From Sphaerisporangium cinnabarinum (lineage in GTDB: Bacteria > Actinomycetota > Actinomycetes > Actinomycetales > Cellulomonadaceae): a DNA stretch of 38,604 bases. Position numbers and translations under genes: made by a program. The stretch is taken from the NCBI GenBank assembly GCA_003052455.1, contig QAPD01000043.1, positions 1-38,604 on the forward strand, given 5' to 3'. Shown here piece after piece: positions 15,290 to 24,844 of the stretch. Below the pieces are notes generated by a model, which saw only the letters and a program-made list of their open reading frames with translations, searched no databases and was not told the DNA's origin. Every line of letters begins with the position of its first letter. The first letter of the stretch is position 1.

Positions 15290-16192
15290 ATGGTGAGCGG
15301 ATCGACGCAGCAGGTCGTGCTGGTCGGTGTGGACGGCAGCACGACGAGCGGCAAGGCCCTGGACTGGGCGGTGCACGAGGCGGCCCGCCGGGGCGCCGAG
15401 CTGCGCGTGCTGCACGTCGCGTACGTGCCCGTCGTCGCGACGCCGTTCGTCGGCGGCGCGTACTACCCGAGCGTCGAGGAGCTCGGCGAGATCGCCGGCC
15501 CCATCCTCTCGGCCGCCGCGGAGCGCGCCGCGCGCGTGGACGCGTCGGTGCCCGTGCGGACCCTGCTGCGCTCCGGCCCGCCGTCGGAGGCGCTGCTCGA
15601 CGAGGCCAAGGACGCCGACCTCGTCGTCGTGGGGTCGCGCGGGCTCGGGTCCGTCGGGTCGATGTTCTTCGGGTCCGTCGGGACCCGGCTCGCCGCCCGC
15701 GCGCCCGTGCCGGTCGTCGTCGTGCCGCCGTCCGTCGAGCACGTCGAGCGCACCACCGACGTCGTGGTCGGCGTCGACGGGTCCGTGCACGGCGACGCCG
15801 CGCTCCGGTTCGCCCTCGACGAGGCCGCGCGCACCCGCGCCCGCGTCGTCGCGGTGTGCGCCTGGCGGCTGCCCGCCGGGCCGCTGTGGGAGGAGAACCC
15901 CGCGTTCTACACCGCCGCCGAGCGGGACGCGCGCGCCGAGGCGTCGCGCACCGTGGAGGCCGCGCTCGGGCGCGTGCGCACCGCGGAGCACGACGACGTC
16001 CTCGTCGAGACGTTCGTCGTCGACCGCGAGCCGTCCGTCGCCCTCCGGGAGGCCGCGGCGGGGGCCGCGCTGACCGTCGTCGGGTCGCGCGGCCGCGGCG
16101 ACCTGCGCGGCATGCTCCTCGGCTCCGTGAGCCAGGAGGTGCTGCACCACGCGACGCACCCCGTCGCCGTCGTGCACGCGGCGCGGGACTAG
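15290..16192 (+). CDS. Universal stress protein with two USP domains
   Basis: A 300-aa tandem USP. Each half starts with a short strand ending in GVDGS (VVLVGVDGSTTSGKAL; VVVGVDGSVHGDAAL) and ends with an ATP-binding glycine motif (GSRGLGSVGSMFFGSVG and GSRGRGDLRGMLLGSVS). Tandem USPs of this kind are common DosR-regulon members in mycobacteria (for example Rv2623) and bind ATP. The ATG at 15290 has GAGG five bases upstream. A DevR-box-like palindrome lies about 135 bases before the start. It probably acts in growth arrest under low oxygen or energy; that is inferred from family and context. Confidence 0.92.
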   Translation: MVSGSTQQVVLVGVDGSTTSGKALDWAVHEAARRGAELRVLHVAYVPVVATPFVGGAYYPSVEELGEIAGPILSAAAERAARVDASVPVRTLLRSGPPSEALLDEAKDADLVVVGSRGLGSVGSMFFGSVGTRLAARAPVPVVVVPPSVEHVERTTDVVVGVDGSVHGDAALRFALDEAARTRARVVAVCAWRLPAGPLWEENPAFYTAAERDARAEASRTVEAALGRVRTAEHDDVLVETFVVDREPSVALREAAAGAALTVVGSRGRGDLRGMLLGSVSQEVLHHATHPVAVVHAARD

Positions 16193-16239
16193 GGCCGCGC
16201 GCGGGGCGGGGCGGCCGTCGGGCCGCTAGCGTCGGGACC

Positions 16240-17256
16240 GTGAGCGACGACGCGCAGCCCCTCCCGCACGACCCGTCGTGGCCCCGGGCGGGCGACTGGC
16301 CCGGGCCGACGGGCGACGCCGTCGACGTCGCGCTGCTCGGCGTCCCCGCCTGGCGCACGTCGCTCTCGCCGACCGGCGCGCACGCGACGCCCGCCGCGGT
16401 GCGCGCCGCGCTGCGCCGGTTCAGCCCCGCGCTCGTCCCCGACCGCCCCCTGCCCGACGGCGGCCCCGCCGCCCGCGTCCGGCCCGCCGTCGTCGGCGCT
16501 CGAGGCCTGGGAGGGCGGGCCGATCCCGTCGACCTCGCGGAGCTCACGTTCGCCGACCTCGGCGACGTCGACGAGCCCGACGGCGCGGAGGGCGAGGCCC
16601 GCACGCGCGCGGCGGTCCGCGCCGCGCTGGAGCGCGCACGGCTGCTCGTCGCGCTGGGCGGCGACAACTCCGTGACCGTCGCGACCGCGCTCGGCGCGTG
16701 GGGCGACGACCTCCCCACCGCCGGTCTCGTCACGCTCGACGCCCACCACGACCTGCGCGACGGCGTGTCCAACGGGTCCCCGGTGCGGCGGCTGGTCGAG
16801 GCGGGGCTCGACCCGCGGCGGGTCGTGCAGGTCGGCATCGCGGACTTCGCGAACTCCGCCGAGTACGCACGCCGCGCCGTCGAGCTGGGGATCACCGTCG
16901 TGCACGTCGACGAGCTGCGCCGGCGCGGGCCCGAGGGCGTGATGCGTGCGGCCATGGAGGTCGCGGGCGCCGCGGGCGGCCCGGTGCACCTCGACGTGGA
17001 CGTCGACGTGTGCGACCGCTCCGTCGCCCCGGGCTGCCCCGCGAGCGTCCCCGGCGGGATCGCGGCGTGGGAGCTGCGCGCCCTCGTCCGCGCCGCGGCG
17101 CGCGACGACCGGCTCCGCTCCGCCGACGTCGTCGAGGTCGACGCGACCGCCGACGCCCCCGACGGCCGCACCGTCCGCCTCGCCGCGCTCTGCGTCCTGG
17201 AGCTCGCGGCGGGCCGAGCCCTCCACCCGCGGACCCCGGAACCGGTGCGGGCGTAG
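16240..17256 (+). CDS. hutG: Formimidoylglutamase (arginase/ureohydrolase family)
   Basis: A 338-aa ureohydrolase, the predicted last step of histidine degradation (N-formimino-L-glutamate to glutamate and formamide). Manganese-site motifs are GGDN (140-143), DAHHD (167-171) and DVDVDVCD (252-259). The usual GGDH has Asn instead of His, which I recall from other actinobacterial HutG-like proteins. The GTG at 16240 is preceded by TAGCGT with seven intervening bases, so a leaderless transcript is likely. It converges on hutI, the last gene of the hutHUI operon, which supports the assignment over agmatinase or arginase. Confidence 0.85.
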   Translation: MSDDAQPLPHDPSWPRAGDWPGPTGDAVDVALLGVPAWRTSLSPTGAHATPAAVRAALRRFSPALVPDRPLPDGGPAARVRPAVVGARGLGGRADPVDLAELTFADLGDVDEPDGAEGEARTRAAVRAALERARLLVALGGDNSVTVATALGAWGDDLPTAGLVTLDAHHDLRDGVSNGSPVRRLVEAGLDPRRVVQVGIADFANSAEYARRAVELGITVVHVDELRRRGPEGVMRAAMEVAGAAGGPVHLDVDVDVCDRSVAPGCPASVPGGIAAWELRALVRAAARDDRLRSADVVEVDATADAPDGRTVRLAALCVLELAAGRALHPRTPEPVRA

Positions 17257-17264
17257 GCGCCTCC

Positions 17265-17346
17265 GCCGAGCAGGCGATACAGGCCGGCCCATCGGGTGGT
17301 CCCGGCACGACACGCGACCCGGACGCGCCAGGACCACCTGCTCGGC
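17265..17346 (-). repeat. Palindromic repeat element, copy A
   Basis: GCCGAGCAGG (17265-17274) pairs with CCTGCTCGGC (17337-17346), and inner GGTGGTCC (17295-17302) pairs with GGACCACC (17331-17338). Read on the minus strand it begins like copy B at 22115-22174 (22 of the first 26 bases identical) and ends with the same 12 bases; copy A carries about 20 extra bases. It lies between the stops of convergent hutG and hutI and may serve as a terminator or 3'-end stabiliser. Confidence 0.65.
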
Positions 17347-17384
17347 CGAGAGGTCGGGGGTCGGGGGCGGGGGTCGGGGTTGGG

Positions 17385-18668
17385 TCAGGGGTGGGGGTGG
17401 CCGGCTCTCCAGGTCTTCGCGATCAGCGGGACGCCGGGGCGGTAGGCGAGGTGGGTGCGGCTCGGGGCGTCGAGCAGGACGACGTCGGCCCGGGCGCCGG
17501 GGGCGAGGTGCCCGACGTCGTCCCGCCGCAGCGCGAGCGCACCGCCCGCGGTCGCGGACCACACGGCCTCGGCGACGGTCATCCGCATCTCGCGGACCGC
17601 GAGCGCGACGCACAGCGGCATCGACGACGTGTAGCTCGACCCGGGGTTGCAGTCGCTCGCGAGCGCGACGACGGCGCCCGCGTCGAGCAGCCGTCGCGCG
17701 TCGGGGTAGGGCTGGCGCGTGGAGAACTCGACGCCCGGGAGCAGGGTCGCGACGGTGCCGGGGGCGCCGCTCGAAAGGGCCTCGCCGCCGGTCCACGAGC
17801 CCGCGAGCGCCGCGACGTCGTCGTCGCCGAGGTACGTGCAGTGGTCCACCGCGGCGGCGCCGAGCCCGACGGCGAGGCGCACCCCCTCCCCCGGCCCGAG
17901 CTGGTTCGCGTGCACCCGCACGCCGAGGCCCGCGGCGGCCCCGGCCTCGAGGACGCGGCGCGACTGCTCGGGCGTGAACGCGCCGGTCTCGCAGAACACG
18001 TCGACCCACCGGGCGTGCGGCGCGCACGCGGCGAGCATCTCCCCGCACACGAGGTCGACGTACGCGTCGGCCCGGCCCGCGTACTCCACCGGCACGACGT
18101 GCGCGCCGAGGAACGTCACCTCGGACGTCGCCTCGCGCGCGAGCCGCACGGACCGCTCCTCGTCCGCGACGGTGAGGCCGTAGCCGCTCTTCACCTCGAC
18201 CGTGGTCGTGCCCTGCCGGGCCGCCTCGTCGAGGTGCCGGGCGAGCCCGGAGCGGAGGACGTCGTCGGACGCGGCGCGCGTCGCGGCGACGGTCGACCGG
18301 ATGCCGCCCGCCTCGTACGGGCGCCCGGCCATGCGCGCCTCGAACTCGGCGGCGCGGTCGCCCGCGAACACGAGGTGGGTGTGCGAGTCGACGAACCCCG
18401 GGAGCACCGCGCGCCCGCCCGCGTCGACCGTCGCGTCCGGCTCCCGTCCGTCCAGCGCGTGCCCGACGGCGTCCCGCGCCTCCCGGGCGGGGCCCGCCCA
18501 GGCGACCCGGCCGCCGTCGAGCAGCACGACGGCGTCCGTCACCAGGCCGGTCGGGTCGCCGTCGCGCGTGCCGGGGCCGCCCGGGACGTTGGTCGTCAGC
18601 TCGCCGATGCCGGTGAGGAGCGTCGACCCGGACGCCGAGGGCCCGCCTGTTGCACGGCGCCCCGTCAC
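17385..18668 (-). CDS. hutI: Imidazolonepropionase
   Basis: A 427-aa amidohydrolase that opens imidazolone-5-propionate to N-formimino-glutamate. Motifs are [12 protein letters not shown] (metal-binding His96 and His98), [24 protein letters not shown] and [15 protein letters not shown]. The GTG at 18668 overlaps the hutU stop by GTGA, so translation is coupled. It is the third gene of hutHUI. It is somewhat longer than the usual roughly 400 aa because of an N-terminal Gly/Thr-rich segment. Confidence 0.93.
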   Translation of the reverse strand: MTGRRATGGPSASGSTLLTGIGELTTNVPGGPGTRDGDPTGLVTDAVVLLDGGRVAWAGPAREARDAVGHALDGREPDATVDAGGRAVLPGFVDSHTHLVFAGDRAAEFEARMAGRPYEAGGIRSTVAATRAASDDVLRSGLARHLDEAARQGTTTVEVKSGYGLTVADEERSVRLAREATSEVTFLGAHVVPVEYAGRADAYVDLVCGEMLAACAPHARWVDVFCETGAFTPEQSRRVLEAGAAAGLGVRVHANQLGPGEGVRLAVGLGAAAVDHCTYLGDDDVAALAGSWTGGEALSSGAPGTVATLLPGVEFSTRQPYPDARRLLDAGAVVALASDCNPGSSYTSSMPLCVALAVREMRMTVAEAVWSATAGGALALRRDDVGHLAPGARADVVLLDAPSRTHLAYRPGVPLIAKTWRAGHPHP

Positions 18669-20332
18669 GACGTCTCCCGCGTCGGGACGCGGAGCCCGCC
18701 GCGGTCGGCGGCGGCGACCGCGTCGTCGTAGCCGGCGTCGACGTGGCGCAGCACCCCGAGGCCCGGGTCGTTCGACAGCACGCGGGCGAGCTTCGCCGCC
18801 GCGAGCGGCGTGCCGTCCGCGACGGACACCTGGCCCGCGTGGATCGAGCGGCCCATGCCGACGCCGCCGCCGTGGTGGATCGACACCCACGTCGCGCCCG
18901 ACGACGCGGCCGTGAGCGCGTTGAGCAGCGGCCAGTCGGCGATCGCGTCGGAGCCGTCGGCCATGGCCTCGGTCTCGCGGTACGGCGACGCGACCGACCC
19001 GGCGTCGAGGTGGTCGCGGCCGATGACGACCGGCGCGCGCACCGCGCCCGACGCCACGAGGTCGTTGAACGCGAGGCCCGCGCGGTCGCGCTCGCCGTGC
19101 CCGAGCCAGCAGATGCGTGCGGGCAGGCCCTGGAACGCGACCCGCTCCTGCGCGGCGCGGATCCAGCGGTGGAGGTGGTCGTCGTCGAACAGGTCGAGGA
19201 CGGCGGCGTCGGTCGCGGCGATGTCGCGCGGGTCGCCCGAGAGCGCGGCCCACCGGAACGGGCCCTTGCCCTGCGCGAACAGCGGCCGGATGTACGCGGG
19301 CACGAACCCGGGAAAGTCGAACGCCCGGTCGTAGCCGCCGCGGCGCGCCTCGTCGCGGATCGAGTTGCCGTAGTCGAACACCTCCGCACCGGCGTCGAGG
19401 AACCCGACCATCCCCTCGACGTGCCGGGCCATGGACTCGCGCGCACGGTCGGTGAGCTCGTCGGGCTTCGCGGCGGCGTAGTCGGCCCAGTCCGCGAGGT
19501 CGACCCCGACCGGCAGGTACGACAGCGGGTCGTGCGCCGACGTCTGGTCCGTGACGACGTCGACCTCGACCCCGCGCCGCAGCAGCTCCGGCACGACCGT
19601 CGCACTGTTCCCCTCGACCCCCACCGACAGCGCCCGGCGCTCGCGCCGCGCGTCCTCGACGAGCCGGACCGCGGCGTCGAGGTCGTCCGCGACCATGTCG
19701 AGGTACCGCTCCCGGACGCGCCGGTCGAGGCGCGACCGGTCGACGTCGACCACGAGGCACGCCCCGCCGTTGAGCGTCACCGCGAGCGGCTGCGCGCCAC
19801 CCATGCCGCCGCACCCGCCGGTGAGGGTCAGCGTCCCGGCGAGCGTCCCGCCGAACCGCTTCGCGGCGACCGCGGCGAGCGTCTCGTACGTGCCCTGGAG
19901 GATGCCCTGCGCGCCGATGTAGATCCACGACCCCGCCGTCATCTGCCCGTACATCGTCAGGCCCATCGCCTCGAGCCGCCGGAACTCGGGCCACGTCGCC
20001 CAGTCCCCCACGAGGTTCGAGTTCGCGAGCAGCACGCGCGGCGCCCACTCGTGCGTCCGCAGCACCCCGACCGGCTTGCCCGACTGCACGAGGAGCGTCT
20101 CGTCGTCCGCGAGCGTCGTGAGGGTGCGGACGATCGCGTGGTAGCTCGGCCAGTCGCGCGCCGCCCGGCCGGTGCCGCCGTAGACGACGAGGTCGTCGGG
20201 CCGCTCCGCGACCTCCGGGTCGAGGTTGTTCATGAGCATCCGCAGCGGCGCCTCGGTCTGCCACGACCGCGCGCTGAGGGACGTGCCGCGCGGGGCGCGG
20301 ACGGGGACGGGGGTGCCGAGCCTGTGGACCAT
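18665..20332 (-). CDS. hutU: Urocanate hydratase (urocanase)
   Basis: A 555-aa NAD+-dependent enzyme converting urocanate to imidazolonepropionate. Family signatures are [32 protein letters not shown], the Gly-rich [26 protein letters not shown] and [11 protein letters not shown]. Length is normal for the family. The ATG at 20332 has GGAG eight bases upstream. It sits 32 bases after the hutH stop and overlaps hutI, so all three genes form one transcript. Confidence 0.95.
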   Translation of the reverse strand: MVHRLGTPVPVRAPRGTSLSARSWQTEAPLRMLMNNLDPEVAERPDDLVVYGGTGRAARDWPSYHAIVRTLTTLADDETLLVQSGKPVGVLRTHEWAPRVLLANSNLVGDWATWPEFRRLEAMGLTMYGQMTAGSWIYIGAQGILQGTYETLAAVAAKRFGGTLAGTLTLTGGCGGMGGAQPLAVTLNGGACLVVDVDRSRLDRRVRERYLDMVADDLDAAVRLVEDARRERRALSVGVEGNSATVVPELLRRGVEVDVVTDQTSAHDPLSYLPVGVDLADWADYAAAKPDELTDRARESMARHVEGMVGFLDAGAEVFDYGNSIRDEARRGGYDRAFDFPGFVPAYIRPLFAQGKGPFRWAALSGDPRDIAATDAAVLDLFDDDHLHRWIRAAQERVAFQGLPARICWLGHGERDRAGLAFNDLVASGAVRAPVVIGRDHLDAGSVASPYRETEAMADGSDAIADWPLLNALTAASSGATWVSIHHGGGVGMGRSIHAGQVSVADGTPLAAAKLARVLSNDPGLGVLRHVDAGYDDAVAAADRGGLRVPTRETS

Positions 20333-20364
20333 CTGTCTCGCTCCGTTCGGTTCGGGTGGGGGTC

Positions 20365-21978
20365 TCAGGCCAGGTGCCCGACGGCGGCGCTCGCCGCCGC
20401 GGTCACGGCACCCGTCGCGACGAGGTGGGTCACGGCCTCGATCTCGGGCGCGAGGTAGCGGTCCGGTCCGGGTCCCGCGGCGACCGTGCGCACGAGGTCG
20501 CGCACGGCACCCGTCCCCCGCGCCGGGTGCAGGGACCCGGCGTCGCAGCGCAGGTCGAGCGCGCGCGTCGCGGTGAGCAGCTCGATCGCGAGGACGCGGC
20601 CCAGTCCGTCGACGGCGCGGCGGAGCGTGCGCGCCCCGGCCCACCCCATGGACACGTGGTCCTCCTGCATGGCCGACGACGGGATCGAGTCGACGCTCGA
20701 CGGCACCGCGAGCCGCTTGAGCTCCGAGACGATCCCCGCCGCCGTGTACTGCGCGATCATCAGGCCGGAGTCGACGCCCGGGTCGTCGGCGAGGAACGGC
20801 GGCAGGCCCTCGTTCCGGGCCTTGTCGAGGAACCGGTCCGTCCGGCGCTCGCTCATGCTCGCGACGTCGGCCGCCGCGATCGCGAGGAAGTCGAGCACGT
20901 ACGCGACCGGGGCCCCGTGGAAGTTGCCGTTCGACTCCACGCGCCCGTCCACCGTGACGACCGGGTTGTCGATCGCCGCCGCGAGCTCCCGGCGCGCGAC
21001 GGCGGTCGCGTGGTCGAGCGTGTCGCGCGCGGCGCCGTGCACCTGGGGCGCGCACCGCAGCGAGTACGCGTCCTGGACGCGCGTGCACTCGGGCCGGCCG
21101 TCGGCGTCGAGCGTGCGGTGGCTCGCGACGACGGGCGAGCCGTCGAGCAGCGCGCGCAGGTTCGCGGCCGACGCCGCCTGGCCCGGGTGCGGGCGCATCG
21201 CCACGAGGTCCGCGGCGAACGGCGCGTCCGAGCCGAGCAGCGCCTCGACGCTCGCCGCCGCCGCGACGTCGGCCGTCGTGAGCAGGGACCGCAGGTCGTG
21301 CAGCGCGAGCGCGAGCATGCCGAGCATGCCGTCCGTGCCGTTGATGAGCGCGAGGCCCTCCTTCTCGCGCAGCGCGAGGGGTGCGATCCCGGCCGCGGCG
21401 AGGGCGTCGGCGGCAGGCACGAGGGCTCCCGTCGCGTCGCGGACCTCGCCCTCCCCGAGCGCCGCGAGCGCCACGTGCGCGAGGGGCGCCAGGTCGCCCG
21501 AGCAGCCGAGCGAGCCGAACTCGCGCACCACGGGCGTGAGGCCGGCGTCGAGCATCGCGGCGTACGTCTGCGCGACGACGGGGCGCGCCCCGGTCCGCCC
21601 GGTCGCCAGGGTCGCGAGCCGCAGGAGCTGCAGCGCCCGCACGACCTCACGCTCGACCTCCGGCCCCGACCCCGCCGCGTGAGACCGCACGAGGCTCAGC
21701 TGGAGCTGCGCGCGCCGCTCCACCGGGATGTGCCGCCGAGCCAGCGCACCGAACCCGGTCGAGACGCCGTAGTGCGGGCGGTCGTCGTCCGCGAGCCCCT
21801 CGACGACGGCGCGGCTCGCCGCCATCGCCCCGACCGCCGCGTCGGCGAGCCGGACCCGCGCGCCGTGCCGCGCGACGTCGACCACGTCGTCGATCGTCAG
21901 CGGGCCGTCGCCCACGACGACGACGCGCGCGGCGCGGGCGGGGTCGGAGACGGCCGGGGAGTGCGTCGTCGCTGTCAT
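20365..21978 (-). CDS. hutH: Histidine ammonia-lyase
   Basis: A 537-aa MIO enzyme for the first step of histidine breakdown (histidine to urocanate and ammonia). The catalytic Tyr lies in HYGVSTGFG (Y70). The prosthetic group should form from C159-S160-G161 in [14 protein letters not shown]; Cys replaces the usual Ala. Further motifs are [31 protein letters not shown] and [15 protein letters not shown]. The ATG at 21978 is chosen over a GTG five codons upstream. It heads the hutHUI operon; a 14-base palindrome resembling a HutR site lies 55-70 bases upstream. Confidence 0.95.
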   Translation of the reverse strand: MTATTHSPAVSDPARAARVVVVGDGPLTIDDVVDVARHGARVRLADAAVGAMAASRAVVEGLADDDRPHYGVSTGFGALARRHIPVERRAQLQLSLVRSHAAGSGPEVEREVVRALQLLRLATLATGRTGARPVVAQTYAAMLDAGLTPVVREFGSLGCSGDLAPLAHVALAALGEGEVRDATGALVPAADALAAAGIAPLALREKEGLALINGTDGMLGMLALALHDLRSLLTTADVAAAASVEALLGSDAPFAADLVAMRPHPGQAASAANLRALLDGSPVVASHRTLDADGRPECTRVQDAYSLRCAPQVHGAARDTLDHATAVARRELAAAIDNPVVTVDGRVESNGNFHGAPVAYVLDFLAIAAADVASMSERRTDRFLDKARNEGLPPFLADDPGVDSGLMIAQYTAAGIVSELKRLAVPSSVDSIPSSAMQEDHVSMGWAGARTLRRAVDGLGRVLAIELLTATRALDLRCDAGSLHPARGTGAVRDLVRTVAAGPGPDRYLAPEIEAVTHLVATGAVTAAASAAVGHLA

Positions 21979-22032
21979 GCCCCCAGGACACACCGTGCGC
22001 CCCAGCGCCGGGAGCCCGCTGGGACGGGTTCA

Positions 22033-22048
22033 GTCTGGGATCCCAGAC
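22033..22048. promoter_or_regulatory. HutR-type (IclR) operator upstream of hutH
   Basis: Perfect 16-base palindrome GTCTGGGATCCCAGAC. Its 14-base core TCTGGGATCCCAGA agrees at every non-degenerate position with TCTGwwATwCCAGA, which I recall as the site of the IclR-type HutR of Corynebacterium resistens; the degenerate positions are G or C here. An IclR regulator is encoded at 25885-26676. Confidence 0.65.
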
Positions 22049-22060
22049 AGGTATGCCTGT
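22047..22060. promoter_or_regulatory. Second palindrome in the hutH upstream region
   Basis: ACAGG-TATG-CCTGT, a perfect inverted repeat with 5-base arms directly beside the HutR-like palindrome. It may overlap the hutH promoter or be a second operator. Confidence 0.35.
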
Positions 22061-22114
22061 TCCCTCCCCGACCACAGAAGCCGGCCCTCTACCGCCGCTA
22101 CCGACGCCGCCGCC

Positions 22115-22174
22115 GCCGAGCAGGCGGTCGTGGCGCGTCAGCCGCCCTGGACCCGCCACGATCACCTGTTCGGC
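22115..22174 (-). repeat. Palindromic repeat element, copy B
   Basis: A 60-base element with 21-base arms (22115-22135 and 22154-22174) matching at 18 positions; two of the three mismatches would be G-U pairs in RNA. It is related to copy A at 17265-17346. It lies 47 bases past the UvrA-like stop, in the same orientation relative to that gene as copy A has to hutI. Confidence 0.65.
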
Positions 22175-22221
22175 ACCGGGCGGGGGGCGAGAGGGTCGGG
22201 CGGCGGCGGGGTGGCAGCGGG

Positions 22222-24606
22222 TCAGGCGTTCACGTAGGCCGCGAGGTGCTCGCCTGTGAGGGTGGACCTCGCCGCCACGAGGTCGGCCGGGGTGCCCTCG
22301 AAGACGACGCGACCGCCGTCGTGCCCGGCTCCGGGGCCGAGGTCGATGATCCAGTCCGCGTGCGCCATGACCGCCTGGTGGTGCTCGATGACGATGACGG
22401 ACTTGCCCGCGTCGACGATCCGGTCGAGGAGCCCGAGAAGGTTCTGCACGTCGGCGAGGTGCAGGCCGGTCGTCGGCTCGTCGAGCACGATGACGCCGCC
22501 CTTGTCGCCCAGGTGGGTCGCGAGCTTGAGGCGCTGGCGCTCGCCGCCGGACAGCGTCGTGAGCGGCTGGCCGAGGCTCACGTACCCGAGGCCGACGTCG
22601 TCGAGGCGCTCGAGGATCGCCGCGGCGGCAGGCACCTTGCCCTCGCCGGACGAGAAGAACGCGCGCGCCTTCGCGACCGGCAGGTCGAGCACGTCGGCGA
22701 TGTTCAGCCCGCCGAGCGTGTAGTCGAGCACCGCGGCCTGGAACCGGCGTCCGCCGCAGTCCTCGCACGGGGTCGAGACGGTCTCCATGAAGCCGAGCTC
22801 GGTGTAGATGACGCCCGCGCCCTTGCACTCGGGGCACGCGCCCCCGGAGTTCGCGCTGAACAGGGCGGGCTTGACGCCGTTGGCCTTGGCGAACGCCTTG
22901 CGGATCGGCTCCAGCAGGCCCGTGTACGTCGCGGGGTTGCTGCGGCGCGAGCCTCGGACCGCGCTCTGGTCGATCGTCACGACGCCCTCGCGCCGCGACA
23001 CCGACCCCTCGACGAGCGAGCTCTTGCCCGACCCGGCCACCCCGGTCAGGACGACGAGCACCCCGAGCGGGACGTCGACGTCCACGTCCTGGAGGTTGTG
23101 CGCGTCCGCGCCGCGGATCTCCAGCGCGCCCGACGGCGAGCGCACCTCCTGCTTGAGCGTCGCGCGGTCGTCGAGGTGGCGGCCGGTGACGGTGTCGCTC
23201 GCGCGCAGCCCGTCGACCGTGCCCTCGAACGTCACCCGGCCGCCGGCCGTGCCCGCACCCGGGCCGAGGTCGACGACGTGGTCCGCGACGACGATCGTCT
23301 CCGGCTTGTGCTCGACGACGAGGACCGTGTTGCCCTTGTCGCGCAGCTGGAGCAGGAGGCCGTTCATGCGGTCGATGTCGTGCGGGTGCAGGCCGATGGT
23401 CGGCTCGTCGAACACGTACGTGACGTCGGTGAGCGACGACCCGAGGTGGCGCAGCATCTTGATGCGCTGCGACTCGCCACCCGACAGCGTGCCCGACGGC
23501 CGGTCGAGGCTGAGGTAGCCCAGCCCGAGCTCGACGAACGACGCGAGGTTCTCACCGAGGGCGTTGACGACGGGCGCCATGTGCGGGTCGTCGAGGTCGC
23601 GGATCCACGCGGCGAGGTCGGTGATCTGCATCGCGCACAGGTCGGCGATGTTGACGCCGCGGATCTTCGAGGAGCGCGCCGACTCCGACAGGCGCGTGCC
23701 GCCGCACTCGGGGCACGGTGCGAACGTCGCCGCGCGCTCGACGAACGCACGGACGTGCGGCTGGAGCGAGTCGACGTCCTTGGAGAACATCGACTTCTGG
23801 ATCTTGGGGATGAGCCCCTCGTAGGTGACGTTGATGCCCATCGCCTTGATCTTGGTGGGCTCCTTGTAGAGGAAGTCCTCGAGCTGCTGCTCCGTGAACT
23901 CCCGGATCGGCCGATCGGCCGGGAAGAACCCCGACTCGGCGAACCCGCGCACCATCCACCCGTCGGCGGTGTACCCCGGGACCTTGATCGCGCCGTCGAG
24001 CAGGGACTTCGAGTCGTCGAAGATCTCGGTGAGGTCGAGGTCCGAGACCGCGCCGCGCCCCTCGCACCGCGGGCACATGCCGCCGTGGTAGATCGCGTTG
24101 CGGACGATCGTCTTCTCGCCCGTCGCGGAGGTCATGATGCCGCTCGCCTTGCGCGCCGGGATGTTGAAGGAGAACGCCGTGGGCGGCCCCACCTGCGGCT
24201 CGCCGAACCGGCTGAACAGCACCCGCAGGATCGCGTTCGCGTCGGTCACCGTGCCCACCGTGGACCGCGGGTTGGCACCCAGGCGCTCCTGGTCCACGAC
24301 GATCGCCGTCGTGAGCCCCTCGAGGACGTCGACGTCGGGGCGGTCGAGCGTGGGCATGAAGCCCTGGAGGAACGCCGGGTACGTCTCGTTGATGAGTCGC
24401 TGCGACTCGGCCGCGACGGTGTCGAACACGAGCGAGCTCTTGCCCGACCCGGAGACGCCCGTGAACACCGTGAGGCGCCGCTTGGGGATCTCGACGCTCA
24501 CGTCCTGGAGGTTGTTCGCCCGCGCCCCCTGGACCCGGATGACGTCGTGCGCGTCGGGGTCCTGACGCTCGAAGGTCGACGTTCCCGTCGTCGTGGCCGT
24601 GCTCAT
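22222..24606 (-). CDS. UvrA-like class-2 ABC ATPase (UvrA paralog)
   Basis: A 794-aa double-ABC protein, shorter than true UvrA (about 950 aa). Walker A motifs are GVSGSGKS (about 50-57) and GVAGSGKS (about 520); signatures are LSGGESQR (about 370) and LSGGERQR (about 685). Four CxxC zinc half-sites are visible (CPRCEGRGA, CPECGGTRL, CPECKGAGV, CEDCGGRRF). The size suggests loss of the UvrB-interaction region, as in UvrA2 or DrrC-like proteins linked to DNA-intercalator tolerance. The ATG at 24606 has GGAG eight bases upstream. It is not part of the hut operon; copy B of the palindromic repeat lies directly downstream. Confidence 0.88.
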   Translation of the reverse strand: MSTATTTGTSTFERQDPDAHDVIRVQGARANNLQDVSVEIPKRRLTVFTGVSGSGKSSLVFDTVAAESQRLINETYPAFLQGFMPTLDRPDVDVLEGLTTAIVVDQERLGANPRSTVGTVTDANAILRVLFSRFGEPQVGPPTAFSFNIPARKASGIMTSATGEKTIVRNAIYHGGMCPRCEGRGAVSDLDLTEIFDDSKSLLDGAIKVPGYTADGWMVRGFAESGFFPADRPIREFTEQQLEDFLYKEPTKIKAMGINVTYEGLIPKIQKSMFSKDVDSLQPHVRAFVERAATFAPCPECGGTRLSESARSSKIRGVNIADLCAMQITDLAAWIRDLDDPHMAPVVNALGENLASFVELGLGYLSLDRPSGTLSGGESQRIKMLRHLGSSLTDVTYVFDEPTIGLHPHDIDRMNGLLLQLRDKGNTVLVVEHKPETIVVADHVVDLGPGAGTAGGRVTFEGTVDGLRASDTVTGRHLDDRATLKQEVRSPSGALEIRGADAHNLQDVDVDVPLGVLVVLTGVAGSGKSSLVEGSVSRREGVVTIDQSAVRGSRRSNPATYTGLLEPIRKAFAKANGVKPALFSANSGGACPECKGAGVIYTELGFMETVSTPCEDCGGRRFQAAVLDYTLGGLNIADVLDLPVAKARAFFSSGEGKVPAAAAILERLDDVGLGYVSLGQPLTTLSGGERQRLKLATHLGDKGGVIVLDEPTTGLHLADVQNLLGLLDRIVDAGKSVIVIEHHQAVMAHADWIIDLGPGAGHDGGRVVFEGTPADLVAARSTLTGEHLAAYVNA

Positions 24607-24844
24607 GCGTGTCTCCTCGTCGTCGAGCCTCGTCGCGCGGTCGGGCGACCGGTCGACGGCGCCGACCGCCCGCTCCCGGCAGCCCGGGGAGAGTCTGCCG
24701 GAGAGCCGGTCGGTCGGCGCGTGGATGGGTGCGGTGCGTGGACGTCCCGGGGATGAGGACCGGCCGCGCGGTCGGGACTCATCGCGTCGTGCACGACGGC
24801 GGCGCGACACCGGGTGGTCAGGGCGGACCCGCGGCGTGCTGGGG
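24607..24844. other. Intergenic region between VOC and UvrA-like genes
   Basis: About 238 bases containing the upstream region of the UvrA-like gene, including its GGAG Shine-Dalgarno. No conserved ORF, strong hairpin or clear promoter is visible. Confidence 0.4.

Noticed and set aside
16657-16668. GGDN in hutG as loss of a metal ligand
   Set aside because: The other ureohydrolase ligands are intact and I recall Asn at this position in actinobacterial HutG-like proteins, so inactivation is not indicated.
20333-21088. Upstream extension of the hutU frame
   Set aside because: It is antisense-like or out-of-frame sequence inside hutH; the family N-terminus and GGAG fit a start at 20332.
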